A DNA stretch of 64,000 nt from assembly GCF_003391055.1 (NCBI RefSeq), contig NZ_QUAJ01000007.1, positions 1-64,000 on the forward strand, in the 5' to 3' direction. The stretch's first letter is position 1. The number at the start of each line of letters is the position of its first letter. The stretch comes from Psychrilyobacter piezotolerans. Lineage in GTDB: Bacteria > Fusobacteriota > Fusobacteriia > Fusobacteriales > Fusobacteriaceae. Both the position numbers and the translations under genes were made by a program. The notes under the pieces were generated by a model. That model was not told where the DNA came from, searched no databases, and worked only from the letters and a program-made list of their open reading frames with translations. Below, one piece after another: positions 26,723-34,653 of the stretch.

Positions 26723-28147
26723 ATGAATATTAAATTAGTAAAGGATTTTAATAAGATCTATGATGCGTATGTTATGCCAAAATTTGAAGGGGAAGTAAAG
26801 GTCTATGATAAATTAACAATCGAAGAAAGGATAATTTTAGAAAAATTGATTGAGAAAAAAGAATTTACAGGTAAAAAGAATACATCTATTAGCTGTGAAT
26901 TGATGCATAAGGGAAAATTAGTTAACATAACTTATATAGGTCTTGGGAAAAGAGAAAAATTAAAGACCTATGATGTTATAGATGCCTTCCATAAGGCTCT
27001 CAAAGATCTGGATGGAGAAATCTTAATAGGAACTCATGGTGTAGAAGTTACCCAGGTAGTAGAAGCTGCCCACTATGCTAAATATGATTTCAATAAATAT
27101 AAAACAGATAAAAAAGAGAAGAAAGAGTGCAGTTTTGATATTTTTGTAGAGGAAGATACAACGGATATCTGTGAGGGAACTGTTTTAGCGGAATCTGTAA
27201 TTTTAACCAGAGACCTGGTAAATGAGCCTGCAAATGTTATTTTCCCTGAAAGTTTAGCTCACGAGGTTAAAGTATTAGGGGAAAAGTATGAGTTTGAAGT
27301 AGAAATATTTGATGAAGATAAGATATTAGAATTAAAGATGGAAGCATTTTTATCGGTAGCCAGGGCTGCTGAGAAAAGACCTAAGTTTATAATTATGAGA
27401 CATCTGGGAGATCCATCTAATCCTACAGAGATCCATGGATTAGTAGGAAAAGGTTTGACATATGATACAGGTGGATTATCATTAAAGCCCAGTGCAGGAA
27501 TGGCTAATATGAAAACAGATATGGGGGGAGCTGCCACTGTAATAGGAGCTATGTGCGCTCTTTCCAGGATGAAAGTAAAGAAAAATATAGTAACTGTAAT
27601 CGCTGCGTGTGAAAATTCAATTGGTGGAAATGCTTATAGACCTGGAGATATTATTGGGTCTATGGGGGGAAAAACTATAGAAGTTGATAACACAGACGCT
27701 GAAGGAAGATTGACTCTTATCGATGCTGTGCACTATATCATCAATCATGAAAACGTAAAGGAAGTAATAGATGTAGCTACCCTTACAGGAGCGGTACTGG
27801 TGGCTCTGGGAATGACTACAACAGGTGTACTGGCAAATAACGATGAGATGTATAAACACTTAGAGGAAGCATCTGAAATAGCAGGTGAAAGAGTTTGGAG
27901 ATTACCTAACTTCCCTGAATACAAGGAACTTTATAAATCTAAGATAGCAGACCTTAAAAATACAGGGGGAAGATTTGGCGGAAGTATCACAGCAGGAATG
28001 TTTATAGAGGAATTTGTAGGGGAGACTCCTTGGATGCACCTTGATATTGCAGGGACATCATCTACAGATGCACCATATGGTTATTATACCCACGGTGGAA
28101 CCGGACAAATAGTAAGAACTCTTTATAATTATTATTTAAAGAAGTAA
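26723..28147 (+). CDS. M17 leucyl aminopeptidase
   Basis: Cytoplasmic di-metal aminopeptidase of 474 aa. The catalytic C-terminal domain has V-G-K-G-L-T-Y-D-T-G-G-L-S-L-K and the signature N-T-D-A-E-G-R-L-T-L, which carry the metal and catalytic residues. It has its own promoter and a strong terminator, so it is a separate unit inside the cobalamin region. It has no known role in cobalamin synthesis. Confidence 0.95.
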   Translation: MNIKLVKDFNKIYDAYVMPKFEGEVKVYDKLTIEERIILEKLIEKKEFTGKKNTSISCELMHKGKLVNITYIGLGKREKLKTYDVIDAFHKALKDLDGEILIGTHGVEVTQVVEAAHYAKYDFNKYKTDKKEKKECSFDIFVEEDTTDICEGTVLAESVILTRDLVNEPANVIFPESLAHEVKVLGEKYEFEVEIFDEDKILELKMEAFLSVARAAEKRPKFIIMRHLGDPSNPTEIHGLVGKGLTYDTGGLSLKPSAGMANMKTDMGGAATVIGAMCALSRMKVKKNIVTVIAACENSIGGNAYRPGDIIGSMGGKTIEVDNTDAEGRLTLIDAVHYIINHENVKEVIDVATLTGAVLVALGMTTTGVLANNDEMYKHLEEASEIAGERVWRLPNFPEYKELYKSKIADLKNTGGRFGGSITAGMFIEEFVGETPWMHLDIAGTSSTDAPYGYYTHGGTGQIVRTLYNYYLKK

Positions 28148-28193
28148 ATTAAGATAAAAATTATTTTATTGGGAAATTAGGTTAAATTAACTT

Positions 28194-28242
28194 AACCTCC
28201 CTAATTAACAGAGGATCCTCTATTAATTAGGGAGGTTTTTTT
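28194..28242 (+). terminator. Long intrinsic terminator
   Basis: Arms 28194-28215 and 28216-28237 pair over about 21 of 22 positions, with T7 after. It ends the aminopeptidase transcript. Confidence 0.92.
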
Positions 28243-28742
28243 ATTTGTAAGTAGGAAGTTTAGACAAAAATAAGATTCTAAATACCCTCTTCCTTTTTAG
28301 GGTTCCGCCATTAACAGGGTTCATGAAAACATGTTTCACTCCTAAAGGAGCGAGATACTTTTTCTCAACAGCTAGAAATAAGTATCCAAAAAGAGCCGGA
28401 AGTTTATATGTTGTCTTAGTAGAGTAAGTCACGATCGTCATTGTAGGAACAATACTGCTGAAGCGGAACGACTATAAACTTCAGTTTAAAACCTAAGGAA
28501 AAATAAGAAGACTTCGTGCTATAGCTGTAAGAGTTTTATACATTTAAATTTTTTTCTAATTATAAGAAAATTTAATACTTGTATATTCTTCGTGTAATCC
28601 GTGACAGAGGAAGGTTTTAGATCAGCGATAACCAGAGCTATGATCAGATATAATCCGCGTTCTATTGATTTATTTGTGGTAACTAGCGATAGCCGAGAGA
28701 AAACATGGAGTAGGAGGTAAAAGTCATTTTTTTTATTAATCT
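28243..28742. other. Gene-free gap with degenerate repeats
   Basis: Two minus-strand ORFs of 66 and 79 codons occur, but they lack an RBS and recognisable motifs, so I do not call them. The stretch has a GTGT-type repeat at 28589-28606. Its segment at about 28299-28325 resembles 16183-16208 (GGGT..C.CC.TTAAC.G pattern). It looks like the same eroded repeat family as the other gaps. Confidence 0.55.
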
Positions 28743-28771
28743 TTGCAAAAATTTCCAAGGAATTGTATAAT
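28743..28771 (+). promoter_or_regulatory. Strong sigma-70-type promoter of cbiA
   Basis: TTGCAA, a 17-nt spacer and a consensus TATAAT, 50 nt before cbiA. No riboswitch is visible between them. Confidence 0.75.
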
Positions 28772-28821
28772 TTTAGTATTAAGATTAGAGGGATATATAT
28801 CCTTCCAAAATAGGGGGAAAA

Positions 28822-30138
28822 ATGAAAAAAATACTTATTGCAGGGACATCCAGCGGAGCAGGAAAAACAACAATTAGTACAGCTATAATGGGTGCTTTAG
28901 AAGGGGTATCACCATTTAAGGCAGGGCCCGATTATATCGATCCAAAGTTTCATGAATTTGTAACTAAAAATCCGTCCAACAACTTGGATCTTTTTATGAT
29001 GGGTGAGGATGCAGTAAAATATATATTCTCTAAAAATACTAAAAATATCAGTATAGTAGAGGGGGTTATGGGCCTCTATGACGGATTGAACCATGAACTG
29101 GATAACTACAGCAGTGCTCATCTGTCCCGTATTCTGGATATTCCTGTAATACTGGTAGTCAGTGGAAAGGGTAGTTCCACAAGTATAGCAGCTACAGTGC
29201 TGGGATTTAAAAATTTAGACCCCAGGGTAAAGATAAGAGGGGTTATATTAAATAATGTCGGAAGTGAAGGATTATATAACCTTTTGAAAGAAGGGATAGA
29301 GAGATACACCAAAATCCCGTGTGTGGGATATTTCCCGAAGGATGACAGGGTATCTATAGGTGAGCGTCATCTTGGGCTGCAGCAGGCCAGTGAAATAGAG
29401 GATTTAAATGAAAAGATCGAGATATTAAAGGATATGGCAAGAAAATATATAGATTTAGATAAGATATTAGAGATTGCAGAGGATGGAAATGAGGCGGTTG
29501 AACTTAAAAATCCAGCGGAATATCTGAAAGACAGGTTTAAAGGGAAGAGGGTAGGAGTAGCAAAGGACAGGGCATTTTCATTTTACTATTCCGAAAACTT
29601 AAAACTTATGGAATATACAGGGATGGAGATAGTGGAATTTTCTCCTGTAAATGATTTTCATCTGCCTCCTAATCTGGATTATATATATTTAGGAGGAGGA
29701 TACCCGGAGATATTTGCTAAAAAATTATACGGGAATAGCTCTATGATGGAAGATATAAGAAAAGCTTCCAAGGAGATCCCTGTCTATGCTGAGTGTGGGG
29801 GGTTCATGTACCTTACAAAGGGGATAGAGCAGCTGGATGGGAATTTTGATCATATGTGCGGACTGTTAGATATAAAGGTAGAGATGAAACCGCGGCTTAA
29901 TATCGGAAGGTTTGGATATGTGGACTACGAGAGTAAAGATGGAATAATCGGCAGATGCCATGAATTTCATTATTCGGATATCTATGATATAGATGAGGAA
30001 AACCTATATTTTGAACTGAAGAAAAAAAATGGAAGAAGATGGTCGTGCGGCTATGAGAAGGATAAGATTATCGCAGGATATCCCCACATCCATTTCTATG
30101 GAAATTTAGATCTGTTTGTGAACTTATTTGATAGATGA
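28822..30138 (+). CDS. cbiA: Cobyrinate a,c-diamide synthase CbiA
   Basis: ATP- and glutamine-dependent amidation of the a and c side chains of cobyrinate. It is 438 aa. The P-loop G-T-S-S-G-A-G-K-T-T is at the N-terminus, and G-V-M-G-L-Y-D-G-L near residue 80 is a CbiA motif. The C-terminal glutaminase domain carries the nucleophilic Cys in Y-A-E-C-G-G-F-M-Y-L and the L-G-G-G-Y-P-E segment. It is physically separate from the main cbi operon and driven by its own promoter. Confidence 0.95.
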   Translation: MKKILIAGTSSGAGKTTISTAIMGALEGVSPFKAGPDYIDPKFHEFVTKNPSNNLDLFMMGEDAVKYIFSKNTKNISIVEGVMGLYDGLNHELDNYSSAHLSRILDIPVILVVSGKGSSTSIAATVLGFKNLDPRVKIRGVILNNVGSEGLYNLLKEGIERYTKIPCVGYFPKDDRVSIGERHLGLQQASEIEDLNEKIEILKDMARKYIDLDKILEIAEDGNEAVELKNPAEYLKDRFKGKRVGVAKDRAFSFYYSENLKLMEYTGMEIVEFSPVNDFHLPPNLDYIYLGGGYPEIFAKKLYGNSSMMEDIRKASKEIPVYAECGGFMYLTKGIEQLDGNFDHMCGLLDIKVEMKPRLNIGRFGYVDYESKDGIIGRCHEFHYSDIYDIDEENLYFELKKKNGRRWSCGYEKDKIIAGYPHIHFYGNLDLFVNLFDR

Positions 30139-30168
30139 TCAAAAAAAAGACAACTAGGGAGGAAGAAA

Positions 30169-30954
30169 ATGAAAAAATTAGTATTATTATTTAGTTTAAT
30201 ATTTATTATATCTTGCAGTAATGTACCAGTTACAGAAAGAAATCAATTAATGCTGGTGAATGAAAGTGACATCATTGTATCCAGTGAGAAGCAGTATGAG
30301 GAATTTTTAAAGGAAAATCCGCCTTTAAACAATAAAAATTCGGAATTAGTAAAAAAAGTTGGTAAAAATATCTCTGTGGCTGTAGAGTTATACTTTAAAG
30401 AAAAGGGGCAGGAGGACCTCCTTGAGGGATATGATTGGAAATTTAACCTGGTAGATGGAAAAGATATAAATGCCTGGTGTATGCCAGGAGGAAAGGTAGC
30501 TTTTTATACCGGGATTCTGCCTGTAACAAAAGATGAGCTGGGGTTAGCAGTAGTTATGGGGCATGAGGTGGCCCATGCAGTAGCCAGACACGGCTCTGAA
30601 AGATTGAGTCATCAAATAGCGGTACAAACAGGTGCTAATCTTCTAAATTTAGGTTTGTCCAATGTACAAACTTCTATTTCAAGTGATTTGGCACTCCAGG
30701 CTTATGGAGTAGGGACTAATCTGGGGATCTTAAGTTATTCCAGGAAGCATGAATTAGAGGCAGACAGATTAGGGTTGATTTTTATGGCTATGGCAGGATA
30801 TGACCCTAAAGAAGCCATAGAATTTTGGAAAAGAATGGCAAAACTTAGCAGTGATGGAGGGAATGAATTTTTGAGCACCCATCCATCTCATGAGCATAGG
30901 ATAGAGGATATAGGGAAATATCTTCCTGAAGCCATGACTTATTACAATAAATAA
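30169..30954 (+). CDS. M48 family metalloprotease, predicted lipoprotein
   Basis: Zinc endopeptidase of 261 aa, similar to LoiP/YcaL and the BepA catalytic domain. The signal peptide ends in a lipobox before Cys near residue 16 (I-I-S-C-S-N), so the protein is probably anchored on the periplasmic side. Zn site: M-G-H-E-V-A-H-A-V-A-R-H near residue 130, with the third ligand Glu in E-L-E-A-D-R-L-G. The C-terminal H-P-S-H-E-H-R-I motif is typical. It has no TPR domain. Its likely role is envelope protein quality control. It is 30 nt from cbiA and could share its transcript. Confidence 0.92.
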   Translation: MKKLVLLFSLIFIISCSNVPVTERNQLMLVNESDIIVSSEKQYEEFLKENPPLNNKNSELVKKVGKNISVAVELYFKEKGQEDLLEGYDWKFNLVDGKDINAWCMPGGKVAFYTGILPVTKDELGLAVVMGHEVAHAVARHGSERLSHQIAVQTGANLLNLGLSNVQTSISSDLALQAYGVGTNLGILSYSRKHELEADRLGLIFMAMAGYDPKEAIEFWKRMAKLSSDGGNEFLSTHPSHEHRIEDIGKYLPEAMTYYNK

Positions 30955-30956
30955 AA

Positions 30957-30986
30957 TTGACAGAGTAAATTGATATAGTTTATAAT
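30957..30986 (+). promoter_or_regulatory. Sigma-70-type promoter before the FMN riboswitch
   Basis: Consensus TTGACA, an 18-nt spacer and consensus TATAAT. The -35 starts directly after the M48 stop codon. Confidence 0.75.
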
Positions 30987-31004
30987 CAATTATAAGTTGT
31001 ATAA

Positions 31005-31109
31005 AACTTCGGGGCAGGGTGTGATTCCCTACCGGCGGTGATAGTCCGCGAGCTTAGGCCGAATCAGTGGAATTCTGATACCGACAGTAGAGTCTGGATG
31101 ATAGAAGTT
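31005..31109 (+). promoter_or_regulatory. FMN riboswitch (RFN element)
   Basis: The RFN consensus is clear: CTTCGGGGCAGGGTG, then ATTCCCTACCGGCGGTGATAG in its standard place, AGTCCGCGAGC, a variable arm, CCGACAGTAGAGTCTGGATG and a closing AGAAG. A terminator follows 35 nt later, so FMN would repress the downstream transporter by termination. Confidence 0.96.
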
Positions 31110-31143
31110 ATTTAAAAAATTGGAATAAATATCCTAAATTTTA

Positions 31144-31172
31144 ATGCCCTAAGTTTACTTGGGGTATTTTTT
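31144..31172 (+). terminator. FMN-riboswitch terminator
   Basis: A 10-bp stem (31144-31153 with 31158-31167), TTTA loop, then T6. Position fits the expression platform. Confidence 0.85.
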
Positions 31173-31237
31173 ATTGTTTAGGAGATTATAAAATTTATTG
31201 AAAAAATAAAAAATTATAAAATCTGAATTGTGTTTAT

Positions 31238-31266
31238 CTGGATGCAACGTCACGTTGCTTTTTTAT
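31238..31266 (+). repeat. Short dispersed hairpin element, copy 2
   Basis: CTGGATGCAACGTCACGTTG then C and T6, directly followed by the impX RBS. The GCAACG/CGTTGC stem with TCA loop and T tract resembles a mini-terminator. See 6831 and 39588 for the other copies. Confidence 0.75.
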
Positions 31267-31281
31267 TAGGAGGAAGGGAAA

Positions 31282-32190
31282 ATGGAAGAAAGAAAGACTA
31301 AAATAGGCGGGCTGGCAATAGTTTTAGCTGCTACTTTATGGGGGTTAGATGGGATAGTTCTTACACCACGCCTGTATAATCTTGATACGAAATTTGTGGT
31401 GTTTATGCTTCATCTGCTGCCCTTTATAGGGATGAACTTTATATTTTATAAGGAGTATAGAGTTTTAAAAAAGTTTACTAAGTATGACTATATATTTATG
31501 ACTTTAGTAGCACTCTTTGGAGGAGTAATAGGGACATTGTCCATAGTAAAAGCACTGTTTTTATTGAATTTTCAGCATCTAACAATAGTAACACTCCTGC
31601 AGAAATTACAGCCGGTATTTGCAATTGTTTTAGCCAGGTTTATTCTCAAAGAGAAGATAGCAAGAAAATTTGTTGTATGGGCTGTATTAGCTTTATTTGC
31701 CGGCTATTTTTTAACTTTTGAATTTAGTAATCCGTTTTCTGTTGACCATCAGAATATGCTGGAAGCATCAATGTATGCCATAGTTGCAGCATTTGCATTT
31801 GGAAGTTCCACTGTCTTCGGGAAAAGAATGGTGTCTACAATTACACATAAACAGACGCTGTTTTTTAGATATGGACTCACAACACTGATTCTTGCAGTTG
31901 TAAATGTTTTAAGCGATAATTTAGTTGAGTTTTCAAAAATAACCACTCTTAACTGGCAGATCTTTATAATAATTGGATTAACCAGCGGAAGTGGAGCAGC
32001 ATTTATATATTATTACGGACTGCGGCATGTAAAAGCAAATGTAGCTACCATTTGTGAACTTTCATTTCCCATCTCAAGTATCTTATTCGACTACCTCTTC
32101 AACGGAAGTGTCTTATCCCCGTTTCAATGGGTAAGTATGAGTGTTATGGTTTTTTCCATAATTAAAATAACCAAGTTAAAAGTAAACTAA
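31282..32190 (+). CDS. impX: EamA/DMT transporter, probable riboflavin importer ImpX
   Basis: Membrane protein of 302 aa with about ten hydrophobic helices in two EamA halves. The first begins at about residue 10 (A-A-T-L-W-G-L-D-G), the second near 155 (A-A-F-A-F-G-S-S-T-V-F-G-K). FMN-riboswitch-controlled DMT transporters of this kind (ImpX) have been predicted as riboflavin importers in Fusobacterium nucleatum and Desulfitobacterium. AGGAGG precedes the ATG. It is a single gene between two terminators. Substrate is inferred from the riboswitch; the fold alone fits many metabolites. Confidence 0.88.
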   Translation: MEERKTKIGGLAIVLAATLWGLDGIVLTPRLYNLDTKFVVFMLHLLPFIGMNFIFYKEYRVLKKFTKYDYIFMTLVALFGGVIGTLSIVKALFLLNFQHLTIVTLLQKLQPVFAIVLARFILKEKIARKFVVWAVLALFAGYFLTFEFSNPFSVDHQNMLEASMYAIVAAFAFGSSTVFGKRMVSTITHKQTLFFRYGLTTLILAVVNVLSDNLVEFSKITTLNWQIFIIIGLTSGSGAAFIYYYGLRHVKANVATICELSFPISSILFDYLFNGSVLSPFQWVSMSVMVFSIIKITKLKVN

Positions 32191-32196
32191 ATATAT

Positions 32197-32235
32197 AAAC
32201 CATCTATTTAAATTCACTAATAGGTGGTTTTTTTC
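32197..32235 (+). terminator. Intrinsic terminator of impX
   Basis: A 12-bp stem AAACCATCTATT/AATAGGTGGTTT with a loop of 10 and a T tract. Confidence 0.88.
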
Positions 32236-32319
32236 TAAATTAATTCCTTGATAAATCATTAAAACTGAGGTATATAAATAGTAGCAGGTTTTATATTATA
32301 CACCAACAAGGGGGATATT

Positions 32320-32673
32320 ATGACTGAGAAATGGGAAAAAGTAATAGATTTAGTGCAAGAAATTAATAAAAATAACTTTGAAGATTTTAATGACAACATT
32401 GTCTATCATTATTTTAGACGTTTTCAAAAAGAATTGCCTTTTAGCTTTGAAAGACATTTAACAAATATAAAAAAAGAGAAAAACCTCAAATTTTTAAAAA
32501 GAAGCGATGTTTTAAGGGGAATTTTTTCAGATTTTTCTTTGTCAACCAGGGAAGATGTTGTAAATGATTTCCTCTATAAATTTCATAAGCACAATGCATC
32601 CAAAAGAAGGATTTTAAAATTAGAGGAATTTTTAGACAATAACAGGGATGAATTATTCGGAGAAAAAAAATAA
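32320..32673 (+). CDS. Hypothetical protein, 117 aa
   Basis: I do not recognise a family. The protein is hydrophilic, Lys/Asp/Phe-rich and probably helical, without signal peptide, membrane segment or Cys motif. GGGGG precedes the ATG at 7-8 nt, and a terminator follows, so it is a monocistronic gene. The charged composition is like small cytoplasmic binding proteins, but no function can be given. Confidence 0.75.
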   Translation: MTEKWEKVIDLVQEINKNNFEDFNDNIVYHYFRRFQKELPFSFERHLTNIKKEKNLKFLKRSDVLRGIFSDFSLSTREDVVNDFLYKFHKHNASKRRILKLEEFLDNNRDELFGEKK

Positions 32674-32687
32674 TAGATGATTAAGTA

Positions 32688-32716
32688 AAAAACTGCAGGT
32701 AATTGCAGTTTTTTTT
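32688..32716 (+). terminator. Intrinsic terminator
   Basis: A stem AAACTGCA/TGCAGTTT with a short loop and T8, between the 117-aa gene and the phosphoesterase. Confidence 0.85.
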
Positions 32717-32744
32717 GTATAAGCATAGTAGGAGGTGGGAAAAA

Positions 32745-33494
32745 ATGGAAAAAATAGCCATTATTTCAGATATCCATGGAAATCTTCCCGCTCTTTCAGC
32801 GGTACTGGAAGATATAAAAAATAGGGGAATAGAAAGAATATTTTGTTTAGGAGATCTTATAGGTAAAGGCCCCAGTTCGGCAAGTGTAGTTGATACTGTT
32901 AGAGAAAATTGTGAATGGGTAGTCAAAGGAAACTGGGATTATTATGTTACTAAAGAACATATTTCTAAGGAGTTAAAATGGCATCAAAATAAATTAGGAA
33001 AAGAAAGGCTGGAGTATATGAAAAATCTTCCTCTGTATTTAGAATTTTATATCAGTGGTAAATTAGTAAGATTATTCCATGCCTCACCCAAAGATCTTTT
33101 TCATAGAACATATATTACCAATACTTTGGATGAAAAAATGAAATTATTTGAATCTCCCAGTGATTTAAAAAAACCTTCGGATATAGTGGGATATGGAGAT
33201 ATTCATGGAGCTTTTATAGATAACTTTAAAGGGAAAAGTTTATTTAATGTAGGTAGTGTAGGAAATCCATTGGAGATTCCTCAAGCATCTTATGCTATAA
33301 TAGAAGGGCATTATCAGTCGGAGATATCATCACCTATACTGACATCCTTAGTGAGAGTTCCCTATGATGTAGAAAAATCTATAGCTGATGCAAGTGCTAC
33401 AGATATGCCTAAAAAAACAGAATATATAAAAGAACTAAAGACAGCCAGATATCAACGGCATAAGGAGGAAGGACAGTGGACAGAGATCGATTAA
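32745..33494 (+). CDS. Calcineurin-like metallophosphoesterase
   Basis: Predicted di-metal phosphodiesterase or phosphatase, 249 aa from ATG 32745, which has TAGGAGG upstream; an earlier in-frame ATG at 32703 lies in the preceding terminator. Metal motifs are S-D-I-H-G-N near residue 10, L-G-D-L-I-G-K-G-P, K-G-N-W-D, H-A-S-P and G-Y-G-D-I-H. These are close to the YfcE/Ap4A-hydrolase-like branch; the substrate is unknown. It overlaps the next gene by 19 nt. Confidence 0.88.
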   Translation: MEKIAIISDIHGNLPALSAVLEDIKNRGIERIFCLGDLIGKGPSSASVVDTVRENCEWVVKGNWDYYVTKEHISKELKWHQNKLGKERLEYMKNLPLYLEFYISGKLVRLFHASPKDLFHRTYITNTLDEKMKLFESPSDLKKPSDIVGYGDIHGAFIDNFKGKSLFNVGSVGNPLEIPQASYAIIEGHYQSEISSPILTSLVRVPYDVEKSIADASATDMPKKTEYIKELKTARYQRHKEEGQWTEID

Positions 33495-33961
33495 TAAGTG
33501 CCTATATTGGCGAGAAAGAAAGTTTGGAAAAAACGAAAAAAACTTTAGATTGGTATAAGGATTCATTTGAAAAGGGGGATCTTTCAGGAGGATTTTCATG
33601 GAAATGGTCCTGGTGGGCATTTATAGGGAATTGGCTGTATTTACTGTATAGAAAATGCTATCTTGAGGGGATATCTTATTTTTTATTGGTTCATATGCTG
33701 GGAGGTCTCGCAAGTAAATATATGCCAAATCTAGCTGAAATGATAGGAGGAGCATCACTGTTTATCGGATTACTTTCAGGAGGGCTGCTTCATAATCTTG
33801 TATACAGGAGATACTTAAAATCAAAAACTATTATAGAAAGCAGGCCTGTTTCTAGTGAAGAGACGGTAAAAGAAATGAAGTCCATCGGAGGAACAGACAA
33901 GAGAGCTGTGATAGTTGGAATTGTCGTTTATTTTGCTTTAAATACAATATTGAGTCTGTGA
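33476..33961 (+). CDS. DUF2628-like small membrane protein
   Basis: 161 aa, GTG start with AAGGAGG upstream, overlapping the phosphoesterase gene. After a charged N-terminus comes F-S-W-K-W-S-W-W-A-F-I-G-N-W-L-Y-L-L-Y-R-K. This is the Trp-rich first helix typical of DUF2628-like proteins, followed by two more hydrophobic segments and a C-terminal one. Function unknown. Translational coupling links it to the phosphoesterase. Confidence 0.78.
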   Translation: MDRDRLISAYIGEKESLEKTKKTLDWYKDSFEKGDLSGGFSWKWSWWAFIGNWLYLLYRKCYLEGISYFLLVHMLGGLASKYMPNLAEMIGGASLFIGLLSGGLLHNLVYRRYLKSKTIIESRPVSSEETVKEMKSIGGTDKRAVIVGIVVYFALNTILSL

Positions 33962-33963
33962 TT

Positions 33964-34009
33964 AAAAACAGCAGGAAAGCATTTATATAACTGCTCTCCT
34001 GCTGTTTTT
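33964..34009. terminator. Bidirectional terminator between convergent genes
   Basis: AAAAACAGCAGGA (33964-33976) pairs with TCCTGCTGTTTTT (33997-34009). A-rich and T-rich flanks serve both the plus-strand DUF2628 gene and minus-strand pgl. Confidence 0.88.
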
Positions 34010-34011
34010 AT

Positions 34012-34653
34012 TTATTTTATATAAGATAAAAATTCTGGATCTACTACCTTAGATACAGGCAGGTTTTTAGAAATAGTCGACTCTATAATGGATATTTTTT
34101 CAGGCCCCAATAAAAATATTTTTCTTTCAGCCATATTAATTACATTCATCCCCAGGGAGATCCTCCTATATGGGTGACTCCTGCTAGATGTCACAATAAC
34201 ATCCTCTAGTAAACCGGCTTCATTTTCCTCAAAGATAGATGCAGTATGTCCATCATTTCCCACTCCTAAAAATATTAGATCAAATATGATATTCCCTTTA
34301 AAATATTTTAAAAGCTCATCTTCGTACTCTTTCCTGGATCTCTCTATAGATGGGGAGTAATCTATATGGTGGATATTTTCATTGGGAATAGTAATATGTT
34401 TTAACAAAAACATATTAATTAGACAATAGTTACTATCCAGATGATCTAATGGCACCCACCGTTCATCCACTAAAAAAATATTTATATTTTTCCAGTTTAT
34501 ATCTTCTGCAGCCAGCAATTGAAAGAATCTGACGGGAGTTTTCCCACCGGAAAAAGCTATGGATAACTTTTCTTTTTTCTGTAATTCAGACTTAATTATA
34601 TCTATAGCGCCTATAGCCATGGATCTCTCAGATTCAAATATTTTTATAGGCAT
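34012..34653 (-). CDS. pgl: 6-phosphogluconolactonase Pgl
   Basis: Hydrolyses 6-phosphogluconolactone. It is about 213 aa if started at ATG 34653, which has GGAG 6 nt upstream. GTG 34665 and ATG 34656 are also in frame, and all lie within the zwf end. F-S-G-G-K-T-P-V-R-F-F and D-E-R-W-V-P-L-D near residue 65, then G-V-G-N-D-G-H-T-A-S-I-F, are the DevB/SOL family motifs. It is the last gene of gnd-zwf-pgl. Confidence 0.93.
   Translation of the reverse strand: MPIKIFESERSMAIGAIDIIKSELQKKEKLSIAFSGGKTPVRFFQLLAAEDINWKNINIFLVDERWVPLDHLDSNYCLINMFLLKHITIPNENIHHIDYSPSIERSRKEYEDELLKYFKGNIIFDLIFLGVGNDGHTASIFEENEAGLLEDVIVTSSRSHPYRRISLGMNVINMAERKIFLLGPEKISIIESTISKNLPVSKVVDPEFLSYIK

Noticed and set aside
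25804-28742. CRISPR array made from the recurring short repeats
   Set aside because: Units are short, imperfect, irregularly spaced and scattered over separate gaps; no cas genes in the window.
28241-28758. Two minus-strand ORFs (66 and 79 codons) in the gap before cbiA
   Set aside because: No RBS, no recognisable domain, and the DNA consists of degenerate repeats and a terminator arm; probably chance frames.
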